A stretch of DNA of 64,000 bases from Sphingomonadaceae bacterium 3R27C6 (lineage in GTDB: Bacteria; Pseudomonadota; Alphaproteobacteria; Sphingomonadales; Sphingomonadaceae). Made by a program: the position numbers and the translations under genes. Shown here piece by piece: positions 1 through 8,233 of the stretch. The first letter of the stretch is position 1; every line of letters starts with the position of its first letter. Where the stretch lies: assembly GCA_005503215.1 (NCBI GenBank), contig SCNS01000001.1:1-64000 (forward strand), in the 5' to 3' direction. The notes under the pieces were generated by a model. The model made no database searches. It saw only the letters and a list, made by a program, of their open reading frames with translations, and was not told where the DNA came from.

Positions 1-528
1 GCGCGGCTCGGCCCCGAGGGCGGCGGCCTCTCGATCGCGCAGAGCTTCGTCCACCAGAACCGCATCCGCCAGGCGGCGAGCTCGCTGGGCGCGGCGGTCT
101 ATTGCATCGAGGAAAGCGTGAAATACGCCCGCACCCGCAAGCCGTTCGGCGAGGCGCTGGCGAAGAACCAGGCGATCCAGTTCCCGCTCGTCGAGCTCGC
201 GACGCAGGCCGAGATGCTGCGCCTGCTGATCCGCAAGACCGCGTGGGACATGGACAACACGCCGCATAAGGAGGTCGAGCGCACCCTCTCCGACAAGGTC
301 AGCATGTGCAACTACTGGGCGAACCGCCTCGTCTGCGAGGCCGCCGACCGCGCGATGCAGGTCCATGGCGGCATCGGCTACTCGCGCCACAAGCCGTTCG
401 AACATATCTATCGCCACCACCGCCGATACCGCATCACCGAGGGCGCCGAGGAAATACAAATGCGCAAGGTCGCGGCTTACCTCTTCGGATATATGGGGCC
501 GCGGCGCGAGACGATCGGGAAACTGTGA
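1..528 (+). CDS. Acyl-CoA dehydrogenase, C-terminal part (5' end outside window)
   Basis: The frame is open from base 1 to a TGA at 526-528, so only the last 175 residues are visible. They match the C-terminal helical domain of acyl-CoA dehydrogenases: [11 protein letters not shown] (FAD/dimer contact), [15 protein letters not shown], and the closing block [14 protein letters not shown]. These flavoenzymes oxidise acyl-CoA thioesters to enoyl-CoA in the cytoplasm. The stop overlaps the GTG of the following leuC-type gene by 4 nt, so the two are co-transcribed and probably translationally coupled. Two more acyl-CoA dehydrogenases lie at 29.2-31.4 kb. The substrate cannot be inferred from this fragment. 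Confidence 0.93.
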   Translation, partial: ARLGPEGGGLSIAQSFVHQNRIRQAASSLGAAVYCIEESVKYARTRKPFGEALAKNQAIQFPLVELATQAEMLRLLIRKTAWDMDNTPHKEVERTLSDKVSMCNYWANRLVCEAADRAMQVHGGIGYSRHKPFEHIYRHHRRYRITEGAEEIQMRKVAAYLFGYMGPRRETIGKL

Positions 529-1937
529 ACCGGCCCCGCACGCTTTACGACAAGATATGGGACGCGCACGCCGTTGCCGATGACGATGGCGAAACCCTGC
601 TCTATATCGACCTGCACCTGCTGCACGAGGTGACCTCGCCGCAAGCCTTCGCCGGACTGGCGGAGGCGGGGCGCGCGGTGCGGCGTCCCGAGCGGGCGCT
701 GGCCTTGTCCGATCATAATGTGCCGACGGCCGGGCAGGCGGCGGGGCCAGCCGGGGTCGCCGATGCCGAAGCGCGCGCGCAGCTCGAAGCGCTGGTCAGC
801 AATACGCGCCATTTCGGGATCGAGAATTTTCCGATGGGCGATCCGCGCGGCGGGATCGTCCATGTCGTCGGCCCCGAACAGGGACGATCACAGCCGGGGA
901 TGACGATCGTCTGCGGCGACAGTCACACCTCGACGCATGGCGCATTCGGGGCGCTGGCGTTCGGGATCGGCACGTCGGAAGTCGAGCATGTGCTGGCGAC
1001 GCAGACGATCCGCCAGCGGCGGTCGCGCAACATGCGCGTGACGGTCGATGGCATCCTCGCGCCGCATGTCCATGCGAAGGATCTAGCGCTCCACCTGCTC
1101 GGCGTGATCGGCGTCGACGGCGCGGGAGGGCATGTCGTCGAATATGCCGGCGAAGCGGTGCGCACGCTGTCGATGGAGGGGCGGATGACGCTGTGCAATC
1201 TCAGCATCGAAATGGGCGCGCGCGCCGGACTGGTCGCGCCCGATGCGACGACCTTCGCCTATCTGGCGGGTCGGCCCGCGGCGCCGACGGGGAAGGCGTG
1301 GGATGCCGCGCGCGCGCGCTGGGCGGCCCTCGCAAGCGATGATGCGGCGCTATTCGACCGCGAGCTGCGGGTCGATGCGCGCGATATCCGGCCGATGGTG
1401 AGCTGGGGCACGAACCCGTCGCAGGTTGTCGCGATCGACGGACGCGTTCCCGATCCGGCCGCGCTGACGAGCGCCGAAGCGCGCGGCGCAGCGGCACGCG
1501 CGCTTGCCTATATGGACCTGACGCCGGGCGTGGCGATCGCCGGATTGCGGCTCGACCGCGTGTTCATCGGCAGCTGCACCAACAGCCGGATCGAGGATCT
1601 GCGCGTCGTGGCGGAGGTCGTGCGCGGCCGCCGCGTCGCGCCGCATGTTCGCGCGATGGTCGTGCCGGGCTCGGGGCTGGTCAAAAGACAGGCCGAGGCA
1701 GAGGGGATCGACCGCGTCCTGCGCGACGCGGGTTTCGACTGGCGCGAGCCCGGCTGTTCTATGTGCGTCGGGATGAACGCCGATCGGCTGCACCCCGGCG
1801 AGCGCTGTGCCGCGACGTCGAACCGCAATTTCGAGAACCGGCAGGGACGTGGCGGGCGCACCCATTTGATGAGCCCGGCTCTCGCGGCGGCGAGTGCGAT
1901 TGCGGGCTGCATCGCGGCGCCGGCGGACCTGAACTAG
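525..1937 (+). CDS. leuC: LeuC-type hydro-lyase large subunit (3-isopropylmalate dehydratase family)
   Basis: A 470-residue aconitase-superfamily protein, the usual length for bacterial LeuC. It carries [12 protein letters not shown] near residue 130 and the three [4Fe-4S] ligands Cys351 (GSCTNSR), Cys411 and Cys414 (CSMCVGM), so it looks catalytically complete. LeuC with LeuD isomerises 2-isopropylmalate to 3-isopropylmalate; relatives act on citramalate or dimethylmaleate. I chose GTG at 525 because it overlaps the acyl-CoA dehydrogenase stop and precedes the conserved start [13 protein letters not shown]. The candidate small subunit is the next gene but on the opposite strand, whereas leuC and leuD normally sit in tandem. 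With no leuA or leuB and with catabolic neighbours, the real substrate may not be isopropylmalate. Confidence 0.88.
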   Translation: MNRPRTLYDKIWDAHAVADDDGETLLYIDLHLLHEVTSPQAFAGLAEAGRAVRRPERALALSDHNVPTAGQAAGPAGVADAEARAQLEALVSNTRHFGIENFPMGDPRGGIVHVVGPEQGRSQPGMTIVCGDSHTSTHGAFGALAFGIGTSEVEHVLATQTIRQRRSRNMRVTVDGILAPHVHAKDLALHLLGVIGVDGAGGHVVEYAGEAVRTLSMEGRMTLCNLSIEMGARAGLVAPDATTFAYLAGRPAAPTGKAWDAARARWAALASDDAALFDRELRVDARDIRPMVSWGTNPSQVVAIDGRVPDPAALTSAEARGAAARALAYMDLTPGVAIAGLRLDRVFIGSCTNSRIEDLRVVAEVVRGRRVAPHVRAMVVPGSGLVKRQAEAEGIDRVLRDAGFDWREPGCSMCVGMNADRLHPGERCAATSNRNFENRQGRGGRTHLMSPALAAASAIAGCIAAPADLN

Positions 1938-1950
1938 CCGAAGAGGGCGC

Positions 1951-2535
1951 CTAGAGCGCCGCTTCGAACCGCGCGATCGCATCGGCGTGGCGCAGCGTGC
2001 GGGCGATGTCGTCGAGTCCTTCCATCAGGATGCGGCGGTCGTCGGGATCGATCGTGAAATCGATCGCCTCGCCCGACGCGAGCCGGATCTGCTGTGCATC
2101 CAGATCGACCTCGACCGGCGCATATTGCGCGAGCGCGATTTCGTCGCGCAGCCGCGCGCATGTTGTGTCGGGCAGGCGGATCAGCAGCAGGCCATTCTTG
2201 CGGGCGTTCCCGGCAAAGATATCGCCGAAGCTTGGCGCGATGACGCAGCGAATGCCGAAATCGGTGAGCGCCCATACCGCATGTTCGCGCGATGATCCGC
2301 ATCCGAAATTGCGGTCGGCGACAAGAATCCCGGCTTCGCGGCAGGTGGGCCGGTTGAGGATGAAGTCGCCGCGTTCGCTGCCATCGTCCACGAAGCGCAG
2401 CTCGCGGAACAGATGTGCGCCAAGGCCCGTACGCGTGAGCGCCTTCATATATTGCGCGGGGATGATCATGTCGGTGTCGACATTGGCGAGCGGCAACGGG
2501 GCCGCGACCGCTTTCATCCGGGTAAATTTTTGCAC
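1951..2535 (-). CDS. leuD: LeuD-type hydro-lyase small subunit
   Basis: A 194-residue LeuD-family swivelling domain. Visible hallmarks are ANVDTDMIIPAQYMK near residue 17, where the family binds substrate, and FGCGSSREHAVWAL near residue 76, the conserved GSSREHA loop. It should pair with the LeuC-type subunit to form a heterodimeric hydro-lyase. It converges on leuC with a 13-nt gap, so the two subunits come from separate promoters. A near-perfect palindrome at 2549-2564 sits just upstream of its ATG and is shared with other promoters of this region. That supports membership in a catabolic regulon more than in leucine biosynthesis. Confidence 0.87.
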   Translation of the reverse strand: MQKFTRMKAVAAPLPLANVDTDMIIPAQYMKALTRTGLGAHLFRELRFVDDGSERGDFILNRPTCREAGILVADRNFGCGSSREHAVWALTDFGIRCVIAPSFGDIFAGNARKNGLLLIRLPDTTCARLRDEIALAQYAPVEVDLDAQQIRLASGEAIDFTIDPDDRRILMEGLDDIARTLRHADAIARFEAAL

Positions 2536-2548
2536 ATCGCCTCCATTA

Positions 2549-2564
2549 ACTTAGTATTCTAAGT
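2549..2564. promoter_or_regulatory. Palindromic operator, copy 1 (upstream of leuD-type gene)
   Basis: ACTTAG-TATT-CTAAGT, with perfect 6-nt inverted arms around 4 nt. It lies 13 nt upstream of the ATG at 2535 and about 160 nt upstream of the MarR gene at 2727. This is the best copy of a motif repeated in at least six other promoter gaps between here and 29.1 kb. A MarR-type operator is inferred. Confidence 0.7.
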
Positions 2565-2726
2565 AAATGGGTCGACCGATCTTGTCCAACATTATCGCGG
2601 GGTTGGAGGGGCGATGCGGCGCAAGATGGCGATGAAGACAGTTGCCGCGCGAATCTTCGTGTCCTAAGGTTCGCGATCGCGCGGGTCAGCGCCCGGCGCC
2701 GGGGACCGCGACAGGGGAGCAGGATT

Positions 2727-3233
2727 TTGGCAAAAAAACCACAGGATTACCGGCATCCCGCCGAATATTATACCGATCCTGAAAACAGTATCGGCTATCT
2801 GGCGCGCGTCGTCTTCCGCTCCTTTTCGCGGCTGCTCGAACGCCGCACGCTGACGCACGACGTCTCGGCGGGGCAGTGGCGGTTCCTGCGCCAGCTGTGG
2901 CGCGAAGATGGCATCACCCAGCGCGAACTCAGCGAACGTGTCGGGATGCGCGAACCGACAACGGTCGTCGCGCTCAAGGGGCTGGAAAAGGCCGGGCTGA
3001 TCACGCGCAGGAAGACCGCCGACGACCGCCGCAAGACCTTCATCCACCTGACGCCGCATGCGAAAAAGCTCGAACTGATCCTCGCGCCGATGAACGCCGA
3101 GATTCACGAGATCGCCACCAAGGGGATGACCGACGAAGAGGTCGAGGTGCTGCAGGGGCTGATGCGCCGCGTCATCGACAATCTTGGCGATGAAACGCGC
3201 AAGCTCGCGGTGCTGTCCGACATCAAGGCCTGA
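2727..3233 (+). CDS. MarR-family transcriptional regulator
   Basis: A 168-residue MarR protein. The winged helix spans roughly residues 50-112: GITQRELSERVGMREPTTV forms the helix-turn-helix and KTADDRRKTFIHLT the wing. MarR proteins are homodimeric repressors released by small ligands, often aromatic acids or their CoA thioesters. The start is TTG at 2727, preceded by GGGGAGCAGG; no ATG fits the conserved N-terminus. It lies between the palindromes at 2549 and 3265 and among acyl-CoA genes, so it is one of two candidates (with 3871-4320) for the regulator of the ACTTAG-type sites. Confidence 0.9.
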   Translation: MAKKPQDYRHPAEYYTDPENSIGYLARVVFRSFSRLLERRTLTHDVSAGQWRFLRQLWREDGITQRELSERVGMREPTTVVALKGLEKAGLITRRKTADDRRKTFIHLTPHAKKLELILAPMNAEIHEIATKGMTDEEVEVLQGLMRRVIDNLGDETRKLAVLSDIKA

Positions 3234-3264
3234 CCACTTGCATTTGCCGCGCACCCGGACAATA

Positions 3265-3280
3265 AGTTAGCATTCTAACT
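3265..3280. promoter_or_regulatory. Palindromic operator, copy 2 (upstream of FMN reductase)
   Basis: AGTTAG-CATT-CTAACT, perfect 6-nt inverted arms, ending 18 nt before the ATG at 3299. The site includes TATTCT-like -10 material and adjoins TATATG, which suits a repressor that blocks RNA polymerase. Confidence 0.65.
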
Positions 3281-3298
3281 ATATGTCCGGGAGGGAAA

Positions 3299-3874
3299 AT
3301 GACCAGCATCGCCGTTATCGTCGGCAGCACCCGCGAGGGATCGTTCAACCGCGCATTGGGCGAGGTCGCCGCGGCCAGCCTCGAAGCGCAGGGCGCAAGC
3401 GTGACGCGGGTCGATCTCGCCGCGTTCGACCTGCCGCTCTATTCGGCGGCGCGCGAGGCGAACGATTTTCCGTCCGACGCGCTGAAGCTTAAGGCGCTTT
3501 TCGTGGCGCAGGACGGCCTGCTCTTCATCTCCCCCGAATATAATGGCTCGCTCACACCGTTGCTCAAGAATGCCATCGACTGGGCCTCCCGCCCGACCGG
3601 CGACGAGAGCATGGTCGCGCTGACCGCCTATCGCGGCAAGGCGGCGGCGATCATGTCGGCGTCGATCAGCCCCTTCGGTGGGCTGCGCGGGCTGATGCAC
3701 CTCCGGCAGATACTCTCGACGATCCAGATGCTGGTGATTCCTGAGCAGGTGCTGGTGCCGAATGCGCATGCCGCCTTTGCCGAGGATGGCAGCTTGAAGG
3801 AGCCGCTACCGGCGTCGCTGGTCGAAATGACCGCCGGACGGCTGATCGCGGTCGCGAAGGCGCTGTCGGCCTAG
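3299..3874 (+). CDS. NAD(P)H-dependent FMN reductase family protein
   Basis: A 191-residue flavodoxin-fold protein. The FMN phosphate loop GSTREGSFNRAL follows the first strand, and SPEYNGSLTPLLKNAIDW near residue 78 is the isoalloxazine-side motif of NADPH-dependent FMN/quinone reductases. Such proteins supply reduced flavin or reduce quinones and azo compounds in the cytoplasm. The start is an ATG preceded by GGGAGGG. It has its own palindromic operator at 3265 and converges on the next MarR gene with a 4-nt overlap. No flavin-dependent monooxygenase is visible nearby, so detoxification of a quinone-like intermediate is as likely as reductant supply. Confidence 0.85.
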   Translation: MTSIAVIVGSTREGSFNRALGEVAAASLEAQGASVTRVDLAAFDLPLYSAAREANDFPSDALKLKALFVAQDGLLFISPEYNGSLTPLLKNAIDWASRPTGDESMVALTAYRGKAAAIMSASISPFGGLRGLMHLRQILSTIQMLVIPEQVLVPNAHAAFAEDGSLKEPLPASLVEMTAGRLIAVAKALSA

Positions 3875-4320
3875 CGGCGCGGGGCGGCGGCAGGGCGGTC
3901 GATATTGTCGCCCCAGTCGGCCTCGAGCGCCGCGAGCAGGGCGTCGAACTTGTCCTGCCCCAGCTTGGCCGCGATTTGCGCGGTGAGATCGTCCATCGAG
4001 CGCTGCGCGTCCTTGCGCATGCGCGCGCCGAGGTCGGTCAGCGACACGATCATGTGACGGCGGTCGGCGGGATCGACGTCCATCTGCACGATGCCGAGCT
4101 TCACCATCTGGTTGATCGTGCTGTGGATCGCCTGCCGCGATATGCCCAGATTGCGCGCGATGTCCGACGGGCGCACGATACCGCTGACGATATTCGTCAT
4201 CACCATCGATTGCGGGCGGTTGACGTCGGGCCAGCCATGGTCGTGGAGCCGCGCCTGAAGCCCTTCGTCGAGCCAGCAGAAGCGCTGGAAAAGCGCGATG
4301 ATAAGCTGGTTGGTGCGCAT
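3871..4320 (-). CDS. MarR-family transcriptional regulator (second)
   Basis: A 149-residue MarR-type protein. VRPSDIARNLGISRQAIHSTI is interrupted only in sense by short helices and forms the helix-turn-helix; DPADRRHMIVSLTDLG is the wing. The ATG at 4320 is the only start that gives a normal MarR N-terminus; an open frame continues far upstream but opposite a convincing acyl-CoA ligase gene. It is divergent from the operon starting at 4465, and a palindrome at 4423 lies between them. That is the classical layout for an autoregulated MarR repressor. Its recognition helix differs from that of the MarR at 2727, so the two may bind different ligands or sites. Confidence 0.85.
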   Translation of the reverse strand: MRTNQLIIALFQRFCWLDEGLQARLHDHGWPDVNRPQSMVMTNIVSGIVRPSDIARNLGISRQAIHSTINQMVKLGIVQMDVDPADRRHMIVSLTDLGARMRKDAQRSMDDLTAQIAAKLGQDKFDALLAALEADWGDNIDRPAAAPRR

Positions 4321-4422
4321 GGACGCTATGATATGCCCCTGTTGCCGGCGGGGTGCCGACGTCAGCAAGCTAGAAGAGCAGGGCGAGCGAAGCAAGGCAG
4401 AGCGGCGTTGCAAAGGCAAAAT

Positions 4423-4438
4423 ACTTAGCATACTATCT
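4423..4438. promoter_or_regulatory. Palindromic operator, copy 3 (MarR / acyl-CoA ligase divergent gap)
   Basis: ACTTAG-CATA-CTATCT; the right arm matches the consensus at 5 of 6 positions. It lies 26 nt before the ATG at 4465 and about 100 nt from the divergent MarR start, so it could control both directions. Confidence 0.6.
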
Positions 4439-4464
4439 ATTGTAACGAATGGAGAGAGAGTCGC

Positions 4465-6099
4465 ATGGACGGGTTGATGCAGAATGTGCCGCTGACGGTC
4501 GACCGGATCATCGACCATGCGGCGAACTGGCACGGTGCGCGCGAGATCGTGTCGCGCGATGCCGAGGGGCACGTCACCCGATCGACCTGGGCCGACGTTC
4601 ATGCCGACGCGAAGCGCGTCTCGAACGCGCTGGCGGCCGAAGGGATCAGGCCTGGCGACCGCGTTGCGACGATAGCGTGGAACGGCGCGCGGCACCTTGC
4701 CGCCTGGTACGGCGCGGCGGGGATGGGGGCGGTGCTCCACACACTCAACCCGCGGCTGTTCCTCGAACAAATCGCTTATATCGCGAACCATGCGGGCGAC
4801 CGGCTGCTGATCGCCGACCCCGCGACCGCAGAGCTGGTCGAACAATTGCTGCCGCAGGTCCCGTCGATCGAGAAGGTGATCTTTTTCTGCGACGCTGCGT
4901 CGATGCCGAAAACCGGCTTTGCCGCGACCGCCTTCGACGACTGGATCGCCGGGCAACCCGCCGAATATGTCTGGGGCGGGTTCGACGAAAATGCCGCGTG
5001 CGGGCTGTGCTACACCAGCGGTACGACGGGGAATCCGAAGGGCGTGCTTTATTCGCATCGGTCTAATTATATCCATGCGCTGATGACGTTGCAGCGCGAC
5101 GCGCTCGGCTTGTCGGCGCGCGACACGGTGCTGCTCGTCGTGCCCATGTATCATGCCAATGCGTGGGGCGTCGTCTATTCGGCGCCCGCAGTTGGCGCGA
5201 AACTCGTGCTGCCGGGGCAACGGATGGACGGCGAATCGATCTATAATCTGATCGAGCAGGAGGGCGTGACCTATTCGGCCGCCGTGCCAACAGTGTGGCA
5301 GATGTTGCTGCAATATATGCAGGAAGAAGGAAAGCGCTTCACGACGCTGGAGCGCGTGACGATCGGTGGGTCGGCGTGTCCCGAATCGATCATCCGCACC
5401 TTCCGCGACGATTATGGCGTCGACGTCATCCAGGGCTGGGGGATGACCGAAACCTCGCCGCTCGGCACCGTGTCGGTGCCCAATGCGGCGGTTGCGTCCA
5501 AATCCGACGCCGAGCAGATGGCGTACAAGCTCAAGCAGGGCCGGCTGCTTTGCGGGCTCGACATGAAGCTCGTCGACGATGCGGGCAATCGCCTGCCGCA
5601 TGACGGCAAGACGCCGGGGCGGCTGATGGTCAAGGGGCCGACGATCGCGGGCGCCTATTATGGCGGCGAGGGCGGCGACGTGCTCGACGATGAGGGCTTT
5701 TTCGACACCGGCGACGTCAGCACGATCGATCGCGAAGGCTATATGCAGATCACCGACCGCGCGAAGGATGTGGTGAAGTCGGGCGGCGAGTGGATCAGTT
5801 CGATCGAGATCGAGAATATCGCGATGGGGCATGATGCCGTCGCCAACGCCGCGGTCGTCGGGGTCGCGCATCCGAAATGGGACGAGCGGCCGATCCTGCT
5901 GTGCCAGCTGAAGCCGGGCGCCGACGCCTCCGCCGATGATCTCAAATCCTTCCTCGACGGCAAGATCGCCAAATGGTGGATGCCCGACGACGTGCTGTTC
6001 GTCGCGGCAATCCCGCTGGGGCCGACGGGCAAGATCGACAAGAAAGCGATCCGCGCGGGGCTTGAGGGATACGAGCTGCCTTTTGAAGTCACCCGCTGA
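4465..6099 (+). CDS. Fatty-acyl/aryl-CoA synthetase (AMP-forming, FadD type)
   Basis: A 544-residue ANL-superfamily ligase of full length. The ATP-binding motif [11 protein letters not shown] is at about residues 183-193, the A5 motif GWGMTETS at about 324, the hinge/A8 region with [21 protein letters not shown] at about 415, and the catalytic C-terminal lysine in [10 protein letters not shown] at about 523. It activates a carboxylic acid to its CoA thioester through an acyl-adenylate. Its medium/long-chain type architecture does not fix the substrate. It is the first gene of a six-gene operon (4465-11137) and has a palindromic operator upstream, so it probably commits the operon's substrate to CoA-linked degradation. 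Confidence 0.92.
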   Translation: MDGLMQNVPLTVDRIIDHAANWHGAREIVSRDAEGHVTRSTWADVHADAKRVSNALAAEGIRPGDRVATIAWNGARHLAAWYGAAGMGAVLHTLNPRLFLEQIAYIANHAGDRLLIADPATAELVEQLLPQVPSIEKVIFFCDAASMPKTGFAATAFDDWIAGQPAEYVWGGFDENAACGLCYTSGTTGNPKGVLYSHRSNYIHALMTLQRDALGLSARDTVLLVVPMYHANAWGVVYSAPAVGAKLVLPGQRMDGESIYNLIEQEGVTYSAAVPTVWQMLLQYMQEEGKRFTTLERVTIGGSACPESIIRTFRDDYGVDVIQGWGMTETSPLGTVSVPNAAVASKSDAEQMAYKLKQGRLLCGLDMKLVDDAGNRLPHDGKTPGRLMVKGPTIAGAYYGGEGGDVLDDEGFFDTGDVSTIDREGYMQITDRAKDVVKSGGEWISSIEIENIAMGHDAVANAAVVGVAHPKWDERPILLCQLKPGADASADDLKSFLDGKIAKWWMPDDVLFVAAIPLGPTGKIDKKAIRAGLEGYELPFEVTR

Positions 6100-6123
6100 C
6101 CATAACCATAAACAGGAGAGACT

Positions 6124-7254
6124 ATGATGGACCCGAACGGGATCGAAGGACTGGACGCGCAATTTGTCGGGCTGGTGTCGCCAACGGCGCCGCGCATTCA
6201 GGCGGGCGGACATCCCTGCCAGGGCATCTATTGGACCGAGGCGGGCAAGCGGCCGAAGGTCGCGATCATCGCGACCCACTATAATGTCGATTTCGCCGAA
6301 CATTATATCGCGCCCTATTTCGCGCGGCAGGGTTTCGGCTTCCTTGGCTGGAATACGCGTTATCGCGGGGTCGAGGATCAGTTCCTGCTCGAACATGCGG
6401 TGCTCGACATCGGCGTCGGGATGAAATGGCTGAAAGAGGAGGCCGGGGTCGAGCAGATCGTCATCCTCGGCAATTCGGGCGGGGGGTCGCTGATGGGCGC
6501 CTATCAGGCCGAAGCGATCGCGCCGACCTTGACCGATCGCCTGCCCTCGGTCGGACAGGATGCGCTGGCATCGCTGATCAAGGGCGACCTGTATATCAGC
6601 TTCAATGCGCATCAGGGGCGCCCTGAAGTGCTCACCGACTGGATGGACGCGTCGGTGATCGACGAAAATGACCCGACGCTCACCGACCCCGAACTCGACC
6701 CGTTCAACCCGGACAATGGCCCGCCCTATTCGGAGGCGTTCATCGCGAAATATCGTGCCGCGCAGCGCGCGCGCAACCAGCGGATCACCGACTGGGCGAA
6801 GGCGGAGCTCGCACGGCTCAACGCCGCGGGCATTCCCGACCGCATCTTCCCGATGTTCCGTTGCTGGGGCGACATCCGCTGCGTCGATCCCGCGATCGAC
6901 CCGTCGGACCGCAAGCCCAACTGGTGCTATCGCGGCGACCCCGCGATCGCGAACCGCACGCCGAGCATCGGGCGCGCGAACACGATCAAGACCTGGCTCA
7001 ACATGTGGAGCCTCGAAACCTCGCCGTGTCAGGGGCAGCCGCACCTCGCCAAGCACGACACCCCCGCGCTCGTCGTGCAGGGAACCGCCGACACCGGCGT
7101 TTTCCCGAGCGACGCGCGCAAGATCTTCGATTTCCTCGGCTCGACCGACAAGAAGCTCGAATTGATCCCCGGCGCGCATTATTTCGAGGACTCGATCGAA
7201 GAACGACAGAACGCCGCCGACCTCGTCGGCGCGTGGATCCGGGAGAAGCTGTGA
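6124..7254 (+). CDS. Alpha/beta-hydrolase family protein
   Basis: A 376-residue cytoplasmic alpha/beta hydrolase with the nucleophile elbow GNSGGG (Ser118). A plausible acid is in GTADTGVF and the His is in PGAHYFED near the C-terminus, so the triad looks intact. No signal peptide. Two ATG codons are in tandem at 6124 behind AGGAGAG. It follows the CoA ligase by 24 nt and precedes the kinase by 1 nt. It may hydrolyse an ester, lactone or thioester intermediate; the family is too broad to say more. A second hydrolase-fold gene at the end of the operon lacks the serine. Confidence 0.82.
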   Translation: MMDPNGIEGLDAQFVGLVSPTAPRIQAGGHPCQGIYWTEAGKRPKVAIIATHYNVDFAEHYIAPYFARQGFGFLGWNTRYRGVEDQFLLEHAVLDIGVGMKWLKEEAGVEQIVILGNSGGGSLMGAYQAEAIAPTLTDRLPSVGQDALASLIKGDLYISFNAHQGRPEVLTDWMDASVIDENDPTLTDPELDPFNPDNGPPYSEAFIAKYRAAQRARNQRITDWAKAELARLNAAGIPDRIFPMFRCWGDIRCVDPAIDPSDRKPNWCYRGDPAIANRTPSIGRANTIKTWLNMWSLETSPCQGQPHLAKHDTPALVVQGTADTGVFPSDARKIFDFLGSTDKKLELIPGAHYFEDSIEERQNAADLVGAWIREKL

Positions 7255-7255
7255 C

Positions 7256-8233
7256 GTGACGGCCGACGCCGACATCATCGACGGATTGCGCGGCGCCGGG
7301 CTGGTGGGCGAGGGCGATGTCGTCCTCGAACCGCTGACCGGCGGCGTGTCGTGCGACGTATGGAAGGTTGAGACGCCGTCGGGGCCGATCGTCGTCAAAC
7401 GTCCGCTCGAACAGCTTCGCGTCGCCGCCGAATGGCACGCGCCGATCGAACGCGGCCAGAGCGAAGTGCGCTGGCTGCGGCGCGCGCGCGGGGTCGATGC
7501 GCATATGGCGCCTGAGGTGCTCGCCGAACTGCCCGGCTATGGCTTCGCGATGCGTTTCCTCCCCGATTGCCCGGTGTGGAAGGACGAACTGATGGCCGGG
7601 CGGGTCGACGTTGATTTCGCCGCCGCTGTGGGCCGGGGGGTTGCGGCTGTCCACGCCGCGACAGCGAACAATTCGGCCGACCGCGATGCCTTTCCGAACG
7701 ACGCGATGTTCCGCGCACTGCGCGTCGATCCCTTCCTGATCTACGTCGCCGAGCATGACGCCGAGTTGGCGCCGGTCTTGCGCGCGCTTGCCGACGACCT
7801 GTCGTCGCGCAAGATCGCGCTCGTCCACGGCGACGTCAGCCCCAAGAATATCCTCGTCAGCAGCGACGGTCCGGTGTTTCTCGATGCCGAATGCGCCGTT
7901 TATGGCGACCCGGCGTTCGACGTCGCCTTCTGCACGACGCATCTGCTGCTGAAGGCGGTGTGGTCGGGCGATGCCCGGCTGAACGAAGCCGCTGCGGCGC
8001 TCGTTGCGGCGTATCGCTCGGCGGTCGATTGGGAGGATGTCGACGGCCTGCTGCTCCGCGCGGGCAAGCTCACCGCGGCGCTGCTTCTCGCGCGCGTCGA
8101 AGGCAAGTCGCCCGCACCGTATCTCACCGACCCCGAACATAAGCGCATCGTGCGCGATCAGGCACGGACACTCATTGTCGCGCCGTCGCCGATCGACGTG
8201 CTCGTCGCCAACTGGAAAAGGAACCTTGTATGA
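7256..8233 (+). CDS. Aminoglycoside phosphotransferase (APH)/choline-kinase-fold small-molecule kinase
   Basis: A 325-residue APH-family kinase. The N-lobe has a glycine-rich TGGVSCDVWKV and the ATP lysine in VVKRP. The catalytic loop LVHGDVSPKNIL holds His191 and Asp193, and the metal-binding Asp is in FLDAECAVYGDPAFDVAF (about 210). Such kinases phosphorylate hydroxyl groups of small molecules; antibiotic resistance is only one use. GTG at 7256 lies 1 nt after the hydrolase stop, and the gene's own stop overlaps the enolase ATG by 4 nt. Sitting directly before an enolase, it probably makes a phosphorylated hydroxy acid rather than inactivating an antibiotic. That role is inference. Confidence 0.85.
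   Translation: MTADADIIDGLRGAGLVGEGDVVLEPLTGGVSCDVWKVETPSGPIVVKRPLEQLRVAAEWHAPIERGQSEVRWLRRARGVDAHMAPEVLAELPGYGFAMRFLPDCPVWKDELMAGRVDVDFAAAVGRGVAAVHAATANNSADRDAFPNDAMFRALRVDPFLIYVAEHDAELAPVLRALADDLSSRKIALVHGDVSPKNILVSSDGPVFLDAECAVYGDPAFDVAFCTTHLLLKAVWSGDARLNEAAAALVAAYRSAVDWEDVDGLLLRAGKLTAALLLARVEGKSPAPYLTDPEHKRIVRDQARTLIVAPSPIDVLVANWKRNLV

Noticed and set aside
4321..7398. Minus-strand open frame of over 1000 codons continuing upstream of the MarR gene
   Set aside because: It lies opposite two well-supported plus-strand genes, has no family resemblance, and arises from high GC. Only 3871-4320 is a gene.
7256..8233. Aminoglycoside resistance gene
   Set aside because: The APH fold is used by many metabolic kinases, and the gene is embedded in a catabolic operon between a hydrolase and an enolase. 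No mobile element is nearby.
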